Shown: positions 1 through 6,213, counted from the stretch's first letter. The stretch is 64,000 nt of DNA from Enterococcus columbae DSM 7374 = ATCC 51263 (GCF_000406925.1 NZ_KE136349.1:134446-198445); one strand, 5' to 3'. Numbers and translations are program-made. The notes: generated by a model from the sequence alone, not told the origin.

Positions 1-140
1 AGTGCGGACATAAAGATGGCAAGAAATCGCTCGATATTCGAGAATGGACTTGCCCTATTTGTCATACTCATCATGACCGTGATATCAATGCTAGTATCAA
101 TATATTGATTGAAGGTCTAAGAATACAAACTTCAGCTTAG
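1..140 (+). pseudogene. tnpB: TnpB C-terminal end, IS200/IS605-type (cut by window edge)
   Basis: This is the last 45 or so codons of a TnpB RNA-guided nuclease, entering from the left edge and ending at TAG 138-140. It carries the end of the zinc motif ([11 protein letters not shown]) and the final RuvC aspartate in [10 protein letters not shown]. It is nearly identical to the end of the complete tnpB at 19676-20827, with at least one visible coding change (GGC for GTC in the residue after the GHKD aspartate). The 5' part lies outside the window, so whether the copy is intact cannot be judged. Confidence 0.9.
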
Positions 141-299
141 GCACAATTAAAAAAACCGTAGGAACTACGGGGATAGCTTGGTAAATAAGAGAAACCGCTG
201 TTAGTGAAGAAATAAGCTATCAAGTGTGCTCTATTCCCAAGAAGCTCCCACTTCAAGCGTTAAGAACCGTTAGGTTTAGCTAAGTGGAGAGTAGTTCAC
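141..299 (+). ncRNA. Putative reRNA/omegaRNA region and right end of IS200/IS605 element
   Basis: The sequence after the tnpB stop is almost identical to 19516-19675 on the opposite strand (I see a two-base difference, GTG versus ACG, in the segment after CTATCAAG). The shared sequence stops at GTTCAC, position 299, which fixes the element boundary. In known IS200/IS605 elements this 3' segment encodes the guide RNA scaffold for TnpB, and the bases just outside the right end act as the guide. Here the flank is TTTTCCAAGATAAAAAAGCA (300-319). The RNA itself is inferred. Confidence 0.6.
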
Positions 300-386
300 T
301 TTTCCAAGATAAAAAAGCAAGCACTACAGCTAGATTTTTTTTTATTGAACATTCGGATATTTATTTTTGTATTTTTTAACGAAAAT

Positions 387-818
387 CTAAGTTGTTATAG
401 CTAATAAGTGTTTTTTTAGATTGTTTAACTCTCTCTCTCTATCAACGATTATTTTTTCACTATCTACAGACAGTTTATTATTTTGCGAAATAATTATTTC
501 TTGAATCATTTTAGTTGATTTGTAAAATTTTAGTTGATACTTGAAGTTCTTTTCATTTTCTGTTAATTCTTTAGCAACAAACCAAGATGTTTTTTTTGTT
601 TCTCCAAAAACCATGTGTATTTTTATAGATAATCTTTCTATTTCTTTTTTATCAGTAACTGTAAACATTTTTACATCACCCATAGTATTTGTGACTGTAA
701 CTTTTATTTCATCTACATTATCCGGAGAAACAATATCTATATTATTTTTTTTACATGAACTTAGCAAAAGAAAAAATAAGAAAAATATATTTAATAGAAC
801 AGGTACCTTCTTTATCAT
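387..818 (-). CDS. Small lipoprotein of unknown function
   Basis: The 143-residue protein starts MIKKVPVLLNIFFLFFLLLSSC: a basic N-terminus, a hydrophobic segment and an LSSC lipobox, so it should be acylated on Cys22 and anchored outside the membrane. The mature part (about 120 residues) is polar and beta-rich in appearance with no catalytic motif that I recognise. It sits in the plasmid-like accessory region, is very AT-rich, and has no same-strand neighbour close enough to form an operon. It could be an immunity, exclusion or surface protein, but nothing in the sequence decides this. Confidence 0.7.
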   Translation of the reverse strand: MIKKVPVLLNIFFLFFLLLSSCKKNNIDIVSPDNVDEIKVTVTNTMGDVKMFTVTDKKEIERLSIKIHMVFGETKKTSWFVAKELTENEKNFKYQLKFYKSTKMIQEIIISQNNKLSVDSEKIIVDRERELNNLKKHLLAITT

Positions 819-1007
819 AAAAATCCCTTCTTCTGTTCAATGTTTTGTTTTTCTATATTGATTTCTAATTATGGACTCATTTTTTCCGTATTTAAATTCC
901 TTTCTGCCCATATAACCAACTATAAAATACCATTGTAACAAAAAAATATCAACGATTATAAAAAACATTTCAGTTTGTAGGATGTATAGTTAATAATAAT
1001 TAAATTA

Positions 1008-1038
1008 GGGAATAAAATTATCAAGTAATTTTATTCCC
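1008..1038. terminator. Hairpin, candidate terminator
   Basis: A perfect 13-bp stem (GGGAATAAAATTA / TAATTTTATTCCC) with a 5-base loop lies downstream of the small minus-strand genes that start at 2046. The trailing T content is modest, so efficiency is uncertain. Confidence 0.55.
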
Positions 1039-1053
1039 TTCTTGAACTAGCAA

Positions 1054-1236
1054 TCATTCAAAATCATTGTAAATTCTCTTACGTTTTCGCTCTTCACGTT
1101 CTGTATTATCAAAAGCTTTTGGTAATACTTGCGCTCATGCGCTTGCTGAATTTCAGGAACTGAATCATTGTACATTGCGTCATAGGCTTCTCGATAAACA
1201 ACATTTAGTCATACATCTCGCCCATAATCCGGTCTG
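1054..1236 (-). pseudogene. Frameshifted 3' remnant of an unidentified gene
   Basis: Read on the minus strand, one frame gives VVYREAYDAMYNDSVPEIQQ and the next gives AFDNTEREERKRKRIYNDFE followed by a stop at 1054-1056. The two join naturally if one base near CAAGCGCATGAGCGC is removed. An in-frame stop also follows NRPDYGRDV further upstream. The charged coding-like sequence and the breaks indicate a decayed gene, probably from a plasmid. I do not recognise the family. Confidence 0.45.
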
Positions 1237-1237
1237 T

Positions 1238-1447
1238 TCAATTCTTCTTAAAACGAGTTATGGCCACTATTAGACTATATGGTAAGGTATAAAGTATTAA
1301 ATCAAATAATCTATAATTTAATATATATATAGTCTTCTCTACTCCAACAATTAATGTTAATGCCAACAGAAAAAAGATTATTTGAATAAAAGTTATCCAT
1401 AGTACAGTTTTTAAATAGTATAATGCTCTATTTTTCATTATTTCCAC
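1238..1447 (-). CDS. Small two-helix membrane protein, possible immunity partner
   Basis: The 69-residue protein has two strongly hydrophobic segments (about residues 14-36 and 47-63) and a basic C-terminus (TRFKKN). Its start overlaps the last 10 bases of the 202-residue secreted-protein gene upstream on the same strand, so the two are almost certainly co-transcribed and translationally coupled. A small membrane protein directly after a secreted protein is the usual layout of bacteriocin/immunity pairs. That role is inference; I recognise no family. Confidence 0.6.
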   Translation of the reverse strand: MEIMKNRALYYLKTVLWITFIQIIFFLLALTLIVGVEKTIYILNYRLFDLILYTLPYSLIVAITRFKKN

Positions 1448-2046
1448 ATATTAATCCTTCCATTCTTTGGATAATAATCTCTGGCATCAATAAATTTTGC
1501 TAAGGACAACCCTACATTTTCATAGAAATCTAAAACGTTAAAAGCAGTTTCTAAAATTCCAGAAAACATTCCTGTTAATATGCCAAATCTTTTAGCAGCT
1601 CGGCTCATCATTTCTCTTGCTAATTTTTGACCATGTTTAGCTGCATACGCACCTAATGTTGCATAACCACCAATTAAAGTTTGAACAATTGTAGAAAAAG
1701 CTACGGCGAATTCATCAACAGTTATCACTTTGCCATCCCAAAAACCAGCCTTTGATCTATATGGTGAAAGAGATTGATAAACTATTTCATAAAGACGTTC
1801 TGTCGTTAAATTTGGATATAAACTCTGATATTCATTGACAAGTTTATCAATTTGGTCTTTTGGTAATTGTATAGGTTCACTTAGTAAATTATCTATCCTA
1901 TCTAGTTCTTTCTTTTCTTTTTCGAATTGAACAATTTGCTTTCCTACTTCGTCTGCATAAATAAAAGGAGTACATACTTGACTAAATAATGTAAAAATTA
2001 AAAAAATAGCAACCCCGAACTTTAAAAATTTCTTTGACAGTTTCAT
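1438..2046 (-). CDS. Secreted protein of unknown function (candidate bacteriocin-like protein)
   Basis: The 202-residue protein has a classical signal peptide: basic MKLSKKFLKFG, a hydrophobic core, and probable cleavage after IYA (about residue 31). The mature part begins with a charged helical region rich in Glu, Lys and Asp, followed from about residue 117 by a Gly/Ala-rich, largely apolar stretch (IVQTLIGGYATLGAYAAK and further) and a polar tail. A charged head with a membrane-active-looking tail suits a secreted toxin or bacteriocin, but no known family signature is visible. The start has the site AAAGAGG just upstream. The overlapping downstream membrane protein gene (1238-1447) supports a two-gene functional unit. 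Confidence 0.7.
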   Translation of the reverse strand: MKLSKKFLKFGVAIFLIFTLFSQVCTPFIYADEVGKQIVQFEKEKKELDRIDNLLSEPIQLPKDQIDKLVNEYQSLYPNLTTERLYEIVYQSLSPYRSKAGFWDGKVITVDEFAVAFSTIVQTLIGGYATLGAYAAKHGQKLAREMMSRAAKRFGILTGMFSGILETAFNVLDFYENVGLSLAKFIDARDYYPKNGRINMWK

Positions 2047-2419
2047 TCGCCTCTTTTCCCAATATTATTCTGATATTTTTTGTAAGAAACCATAAAATAA
2101 GCATATTTTTTCCGAAATAATAACTCCTTTCTGCTTACAATCAGTTATTCTATAATCGAATAATATCATATAAAACAAATCGTGTAAACGATAACATAAA
2201 ACAAAAATAGTTTTTTATTAAACATCTTATGAAGTTTATATTCAAAATTACTATTGATGAATTTATGTTGTAAAAACAGTAATAATAATGCGTTCGTAGA
2301 CAGACGGACGCACAATGGAATGGGTATATCTTCGTCATTTTTTTAGTTACGAGACTCATACCACTTGACAATCGCATAGAGATCTATGCTTAGTGATTAT
2401 ATAAAAGCTTGTCAAACTT
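2047..2419. other. AT-rich gap without a convincing gene
   Basis: I see no credible coding region here. The only long frame (minus strand, 2150-2377) is low complexity and has no ribosome-binding site. The stretch holds the promoter region of the secreted-protein gene that starts at 2046, but I could not fix a -35/-10 pair with confidence. Confidence 0.4.
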
Positions 2420-2658
2420 TGCTATAATCAAAACTGGTGTTTCGCTACCTGGCACCAATTCCCATATCGAAAGGGTATTTTCAAGCATGCGTGACTTCAT
2501 TTACTGCGTCATCTTGCCAGTAATTGCCAGCTTGGTGGCAATGCTGATACATGACTTGCTACATCATCGTGATGACTAACTAAGGTATGCAACGTAGCCC
2601 AAAATAAAAACAAAATGCCAACAAGGACAATATTTAGTCCTTGTTGGCATTTTGTTTT
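2420..2658 (+). ncRNA. Putative structured small RNA, GC-richer than its surroundings
   Basis: An extended -10 box (TGC then TATAAT, 2420-2428) predicts transcription from about 2435. The following 170 bases are clearly richer in G and C than the AT-rich neighbourhood. They contain several short inverted repeats: TGGTG/CACCA (about 2435-2457), ATTGCCA/TGGCAAT near 2531-2550, and CATCA/TGATG near 2561-2573. No open frame of useful length exists. The unit ends in a strong hairpin at 2607-2658. A plus-strand RNA of about 225 nt is inferred. It could instead be a replication or transfer origin relic. Confidence 0.35.
2607..2658. terminator. Strong bidirectional terminator hairpin
   Basis: A 22-bp perfect stem (left arm 2607-2628, right arm 2637-2658) has an 8-base loop. 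It has A-rich left and T-rich right edges, so it works for both strands. It overlaps the stop codon of the minus-strand gene 2634-2909 and closes the putative plus-strand RNA. Confidence 0.85.
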
Positions 2659-2909
2659 ATTCTATTTTTGATAAAAGTGTATAAATTTTTAACAAGAAAA
2701 TACATATAAACTACAAAAAAAACTAGTGCAAAAAATTGAAGTTTTTTTCCAAATTCGTAGTTAATAGTTCCTTCTTGAATGAAATAGTCTATTTGTTGCT
2801 GTGTTAAATCTTCGGGGTTTATGGGTACGGGAAGGAAATTAACAGATAAAAGTGTTCCGATCAAGCCCATAATAAGTGCCATACACAAAAAAAGATGGCG
2901 AATTCTCAC
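2634..2909 (-). CDS. Small membrane protein with two transmembrane segments
   Basis: I place the start at GTG 2907-2909, because a perfect AGGAGG lies 9 bases upstream; an upstream in-frame ATG at 2960 has no such site. The protein is then 91 residues, MRIRHLFLCMALIMGLIG onward. It has two hydrophobic helices (about residues 6-26 and 57-76) separated by an acidic extracytoplasmic-type loop containing NPEDLTQQQIDYF, and a basic C-terminal tail. Family unknown. It is a lone gene between a terminator and an AT-rich gap in the accessory region. Confidence 0.65.
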   Translation of the reverse strand: MRIRHLFLCMALIMGLIGTLLSVNFLPVPINPEDLTQQQIDYFIQEGTINYEFGKKLQFFALVFFVVYMYFLVKNLYTFIKNRIKQNANKD

Positions 2910-3160
2910 TATATCATACCTCCTATATCTAGTTGTTTTGAACATCACCCTTATATACATTTTTCTTACTTTTTCTTTTTTTACAAACTCGAAAATAACT
3001 TAACATTAAAAGTTCACTGGCAATACCTCTTAACATCCATTTACTCTTTAAAGCAATTCGGATAATTTTAACTAATCTCTAATTTTTATCCTGTAACCGT
3101 TTTAAGCAATTTACATTATATCAAAATTTTTAGGACTAGCAAATCATTCATTTTCTAGTC

Positions 3161-3570
3161 TTATTCCTGTCCAAATCGAATTTTTAGAGCTTGTGTAAAA
3201 TAAGGGAAATATTCATAATCATCAAATATTTCTATAGGTGTATAATTTCGTTTAAGATAAGCTAGCTCTTTATTCGCATCTTCAGCAATATCTTCTGGCA
3301 CTGGAGTTACGTTAGTGTTTAAGTTAAACGCTAGGCTTATTATACTCTTAATGTTGAGCTTGTATTCCAGCCTTCAGACACGCAAATTGGATTGATTAGC
3401 CCAGTTTCAATATTGTAAATCCTATCAAAATTAGTACGTGTAGTTTCGCTAAATGACAATAAGTAAATCAAACTTTGATGATAGATATCATCTTGTCTTG
3501 CCTGTTGGATTTTTTCAAAGAAAAAATCCCTATGTTGCTGGTCTGCAAATGTTACTTTCATGCGTTTCAC
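3161..3570 (-). pseudogene. Frameshifted DUF6075-like gene
   Basis: The first part reads MKVTFADQQHRDFFFEKIQQ and continues through INPICVSEGWNTSSTLRV to a stop at 3340. The remainder (ISLAFNLNTNVTPVPEDIAE, then IEIFDDYEYFPYFTQALKIR, ending at 3161) is in another frame. The pattern (F..K.H..F, YLL..SE.TR.N, INP.C...GW.TS) resembles the DUF6075 family of short proteins from enterococcal and streptococcal mobile elements. A single indel near 3340 breaks it. The start is GTG 3570 or ATG 3561. Family name from memory. Confidence 0.55.
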
Positions 3571-3668
3571 TTCTTCAATCGTTAAATACGCTATTATTCA
3601 GTTTAAAGCATTCCAATATTTTTTATTTATCAAAATACTTTCAAAAATTATACAGTCTTTTAATAAAA

Positions 3669-3917
3669 CTAATCTTCTTCTTTTTCTTGATAGATTACAC
3701 TATTATTTTCTTTTTGATATTGCTGCTCTTTATCCCTTGAAATAATCACTTCTTTTTGCTCTGAATACTTATTTTTTTCAAAATTTTCAACGTATTTTCT
3801 GACAAAGTTTCTATACTCGTAAGTGACAATTTTTCCTTCACTTTTCAGTATTTGCTTGTACTTGAGATACAAATCTTTAGGTATCCTCATACTGATTAAT
3901 TGATATTTGTCTGACAT
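3669..3917 (-). CDS. Ribbon-helix-helix-like plasmid protein
   Basis: The start is ATG 3917 (MSDKYQLISMRIPKDLYLKY), with GGAG 8 bases upstream; an ATG further upstream at 3938 is less well placed. The 82-residue protein has a short beta-strand (YQLISMRIP), two helices (KDLYLKYKQILKSEG and TYEYRNFVRKYVENF) and a charged tail, the outline of a ribbon-helix-helix DNA-binding protein such as those for plasmid copy or partition control. A long AT palindrome lies just upstream (3936-3979) and could be its operator. It follows the topoisomerase fragment on the same strand, as in a plasmid backbone. Confidence 0.55.
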   Translation of the reverse strand: MSDKYQLISMRIPKDLYLKYKQILKSEGKIVTYEYRNFVRKYVENFEKNKYSEQKEVIISRDKEQQYQKENNSVIYQEKEED

Positions 3918-3935
3918 CGTAATCACTCCAAACCT

Positions 3936-3979
3936 CATATATATTTTATATATATATTATATATAAAATATATATATAA
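3936..3979. promoter_or_regulatory. AT palindrome upstream of the ribbon-helix-helix-like gene
   Basis: Two arms of about 20 bases, built only of A and T (TATATATTTTATATATATA and its near complement), face each other around position 3958, immediately upstream of the gene starting at 3917. It may be an operator for that protein or part of the promoter. The low complexity means part of the symmetry is expected by chance. Confidence 0.4.
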
Positions 3980-4005
3980 GTCAAATAATTTCCTAATCCT
4001 TCTTT

Positions 4006-4265
4006 CTATTTAAAAGCCAAAAAATCTAAATATCCTTTTTCCCCTATTTTTACTAACGCATTATAGCTCTTCGTTTTATCCTTCGACTTAATTCCTTTAA
4101 TCAAGGTTTCTTTACCAGACAATAATTCTGCTACATTTGTTTTTGATAATTTTTTCTTTCTAAAATTATCTGCTAGTGTGAATTTACATTCAGGATAATT
4201 GGAACAGCCATAAAATGATTTTTTCAATACAATGTTATGGCCACATTTAGGACATTTTCCTACAA
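4006..4265 (-). pseudogene. Topoisomerase III-type 3' fragment, copy 1
   Basis: The frame encodes VGKCPKCGHNIVLKKSFYGC followed by the rest of a four-cysteine zinc motif (CPKCG...GCSNYPECKF) and ends GEKGYLDFLAFK. These are the C-terminal zinc-ribbon and tail of a plasmid topoisomerase III-like protein. It starts abruptly at the Tn917-type repeat at 4266. It is related to, but clearly different from, the second fragment at 5791-6213 (SKTNVAELLSGKE versus TKTNVKELLEGKE). Both fragments share the join around VGKCPKCG, so the erm(B) segment was inserted in, or recombined between, two topoisomerase genes. No catalytic domain is present. Confidence 0.75.
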
Positions 4266-4267
4266 GG

Positions 4268-4334
4268 GGTCCCGAGCGCTTAGTGGGAATTTGTACCCCT
4301 TATCGATACAAATTCCCCGTAGGCGCTAGGGACC
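4268..4334. repeat. Tn917/Tn551-type terminal repeats in head-to-head palindrome
   Basis: Two 28-base arms (4268-4295 and 4307-4334) are inverted copies with about four mismatches. They begin GGTCCCGAGCGC and GGTCCCTAGCGC and share the inner motif TTTGTA/TACAAA. The outer end GGGGTCCCGAGCGC agrees with my memory of the Tn917/Tn551 (Tn3-family) inverted repeats. TACAA at 4261-4265 could be one copy of a 5-bp target duplication in the topoisomerase gene. No Tn917 transposase is present, so this is a relic end. Confidence 0.6.
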
Positions 4335-4431
4335 TCTTTAGCTTCTTGGAAGCTGTCAGTAGTATATCTAATAATTTATCTCCATTCCCTTTAGTAACGT
4401 GTAACTTTCCAAATTTAAAAAAGCGACTCAT
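4300..4431 (-). CDS. Short ORF downstream of erm(B)
   Basis: ATG 4431 is preceded by GGGAGG 10 bases away. The product is 43 residues, MSRFFKFGKLHVTKGNGDKL through LTASKKLKRS to LAPTGNLYR. It starts 4 bases after the erm(B) stop, so it is co-transcribed. Its stop lies inside the Tn917-type repeat, and the reading frame stays open beyond that stop straight into the topoisomerase fragment. It therefore looks like the 5' end of a longer gene truncated by the repeat. This short frame commonly follows erm(B) in plasmids; its function is unknown. Confidence 0.6.
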   Translation of the reverse strand: MSRFFKFGKLHVTKGNGDKLLDILLTASKKLKRSLAPTGNLYR

Positions 4432-4435
4432 AGAA

Positions 4436-5173
4436 TTATTTCCTCCCGTTAAATAATAGATAACTATTAAAAATAGACAATACTTGCTCATAAGTAACGG
4501 TACTTAAATTGTTTACTTTGGCGTGTTTCATTGCTTGATGAAACTGATTTTTAGTAAACAGTTGACGATATTCTCGATTGACCCATTTTGAAACAAAGTA
4601 CGTATATAGCTTCCAATATTTATCTGGAACATCTGTGGTATGGCGGGTAAGTTTTATTAAGACACTGTTTACTTTTGGTTTAGGATGAAAGCATTCCGCT
4701 GGCAGCTTAAGCAATTGCTGAATCGAGACTTGAGTGTGCAAGAGCAACCCTAGTGTTCGGTGAATATCCAAGGTACGCTTGTAGAATCCTTCTTCAACAA
4801 TCAGATAGATGTCAGACGCATGGCTTTCAAAAACCACTTTTTTAATAATTTGTGTGCTTAAATGGTAAGGAATACTCCCAACAATTTTATACCTCTGTTT
4901 GTTAGGGAATTGAAACTGTAGAATATCTTGGTGAATTAAAGTGACACGAGTATTCAGTTTTAATTTTTCTGACGATAAGTTGAATAGATGACTGTCTAAT
5001 TCAATAGACGTTACCTGTTTACTTATTTTAGCCAGTTTCGTCGTTAAATGCCCTTTACCTGTTCCAATTTCGTAAACGGTATCGGTTTCTTTTAAATTCA
5101 ATTGTTTTATTATTTGGTTGAGTACTTTTTCACTCGTTAAAAAGTTTTGAGAATATTTTATATTTTTGTTCAT
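4436..5173 (-). CDS. erm(B): 23S rRNA (adenine-N6) methyltransferase Erm(B)
   Basis: The 245-residue protein dimethylates A2058 (E. coli numbering) of 23S rRNA using S-adenosylmethionine, giving resistance to macrolides, lincosamides and streptogramin B. It shows the Rossmann motif [17 protein letters not shown], the acidic [11 protein letters not shown] strand and the catalytic [12 protein letters not shown] motif. The sequence reads as full-length typical Erm(B), [20 protein letters not shown] to [10 protein letters not shown]. It is preceded by the 27-codon leader peptide at 5298-5381 that normally gives drug-inducible translation. The nearest relatives by fold are KsgA-type 16S methylases, but length, context and leader all fit Erm(B). 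Confidence 0.97.
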
Positions 5174-5297
5174 GTAATCACTCCTGAAGTGATTACATCT
5201 GTAAATAAATACAGAAGTTAAACGATTTGTTTGTAATTTTAGTTATCTGTTTAAAAAGTCATAAGATTAGTCACTGGTAGGAATTAATCTAACGTAT
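5174..5297 (-). promoter_or_regulatory. erm(B) translational attenuator region
   Basis: The 124 bases between leader stop and erm(B) start carry inverted sequences (for example GTAATCAC and GTGATTAC around 5177-5198) that can pair and sequester the erm(B) ribosome-binding site AGGAGTG. In known erm(B) genes, drug-stalled ribosomes on the leader open this structure. I did not fold the region. Confidence 0.6.
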
Positions 5298-5381
5298 TTA
5301 TTTATCTGCGTAATCACTGTTTTTAGTCTGTTTCAAAACAGTAGATGTTTTATCTACATTACGTATTTGGAATACCAACAT
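5298..5381 (-). CDS. ermBL: erm(B) leader peptide
   Basis: The 27-codon frame MLVFQIRNVDKTSTVLKQTK followed by NSDYADK has a strong site AAGAAGGAGG upstream. It is the regulatory leader of erm(B): erythromycin stalls the ribosome around the RNVD codons and exposes the methylase start. The form I remember has Met at position 6; here the codon is ATA (Ile). The RNVDK stall motif is unchanged. Confidence 0.9.
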   Translation of the reverse strand: MLVFQIRNVDKTSTVLKQTKNSDYADK

Positions 5382-5401
5382 GACGAATCCCTCCTTCTTA
5401 A

Positions 5402-5671
5402 TTACAAATTTTTAGCATCTAATTTAACTTCAATTCCTATTATACACAAAATTTTAAGATACTGCACTATCAACACACTCTTAAGTTTGCTTCTAAGTCT
5501 TATTTCCATAACTTCTTTTACGTTTCCGCCATTCTTTGCTGTTTCGATTTTTATGATATGGTGCAAGTCAGCACGAACACGAACCGTCTTATCTCCCATT
5601 ATATCTTTTTTTGCACTGATTGGTGTATCATTTCGTTTTTCTTTTTGTGCGCCTAAATTTCCCACAATCAC
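5402..5671 (-). pseudogene. Omega repressor, C-terminally truncated fusion
   Basis: The first 56 residues (MIVGNLGAQKEKRNDTPISA, then KKDIMGDKTVRVRADLHHII and on to NGGNVKEVME) match the 71-residue ribbon-helix-helix repressor omega of pSM19035/pAMbeta1-type plasmids. After VKEVME the normal second helix is replaced by an unrelated 33-residue hydrophobic tail (IRLRSKLKSV to LDAKNL). Loss of the second helix should prevent dimer formation and DNA binding. GTG start. It lies directly upstream of ermBL, which probably uses the omega promoter region. This truncated form accompanies many erm(B) cassettes. Confidence 0.85.
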
Positions 5672-5713
5672 TCACTTCTTTCTATTTCTTCTTATTCTTA
5701 TTTTATCATCAAC

Positions 5714-5755
5714 AATCACAAATCACTTGTGATTTGTGATAAGTGATTTGTGATT
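5714..5755. promoter_or_regulatory. Omega operator: six contiguous 7-bp heptads
   Basis: Six unspaced WATCACW-type heptads: AATCACA, AATCACT in one orientation, then TGTGATT, TGTGATA, AGTGATT, TGTGATT in the other. This is the known architecture of omega-bound promoters in Inc18-type plasmids. It precedes the truncated omega gene and the erm(B) unit. A working omega would have to come from elsewhere in the cell. Confidence 0.85.
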
Positions 5756-5762
5756 AATATAT

Positions 5763-5786
5763 AAAAGCCCTCTTTAAAGGGCTTTT
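5763..5786. terminator. Terminator between topoisomerase fragment and omega
   Basis: A perfect palindrome AAAAGCCCTC-TTTAAAGGGCTTTT (stem AAAAGCCC/GGGCTTTT) closes the minus-strand topoisomerase gene a few bases after its stop, upstream of the omega operators. It can work in both directions. Confidence 0.8.
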
Positions 5787-5790
5787 ATGT

Positions 5791-6213
5791 TTATTTTGAG
5801 AAAGATATAAAATCAATATATCCCTTTTCCCCAATTTTTACAACGGCATTGTAGGGCTTTTTCTCTTTGTTTTTGATTCCTTTTACCAGGGTTTCTTTTC
5901 CCTCCAGTAATTCTTTTACATTCGTTTTGGTTAGTTTTTTCTTTCTAAAATGTTCAGCTAAAGTAAACTTACATTCAGGATAATTTGAACAACCATAAAA
6001 CGATTTTTTTAATACAATATTGTTGCCACACTTAGGACATTTTCCTACAATATTTTTTTCTTCCTCTTTTTGCTTATTTTTTTGATATTCAGAAAAATTC
6101 AGACTAGCTATTTTTCCAGGTACATTTTCTATCAAATGATAAATAAATTTCTTTATATTATTAAGAAAAACCTCTTGTGTACCTTCTTTCTTGCCTATTT
6201 TCTTCAAATAACT
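5791..6213 (-). pseudogene. Topoisomerase III-type 3' fragment, copy 2
   Basis: An open frame of about 140 codons begins at the ISL3 boundary (SYLKKIGKKEGTQEVFLNNI) and runs through FIYHLIENVPGKIASLNF, a four-cysteine zinc motif (CPKCG...CSNYPECKF) and the tail GEKGYIDFISFSK. It matches the C-terminal part of plasmid-type topoisomerase III (TopB). The catalytic N-terminal region is missing because the insertion sequence cuts it at 6213/6214. Apparent starts inside the fragment (TTG 6207) are not real starts. Confidence 0.8.

Noticed and set aside
541-861. 106-codon plus-strand open frame
   Set aside because: It is the antisense of the lipoprotein gene at 387-818, which has a clear lipobox; the plus frame has no ribosome-binding site.
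2150-2377. 75-codon minus-strand open frame
   Set aside because: Low-complexity, Tyr/Phe/Ile-rich composition typical of AT-rich non-coding DNA; no ribosome-binding site and no family resemblance.
4436-5173. KsgA-type 16S rRNA methyltransferase
   Set aside because: Motifs are shared, but the length, C-terminus, leader peptide and omega/topoisomerase context are those of Erm(B).
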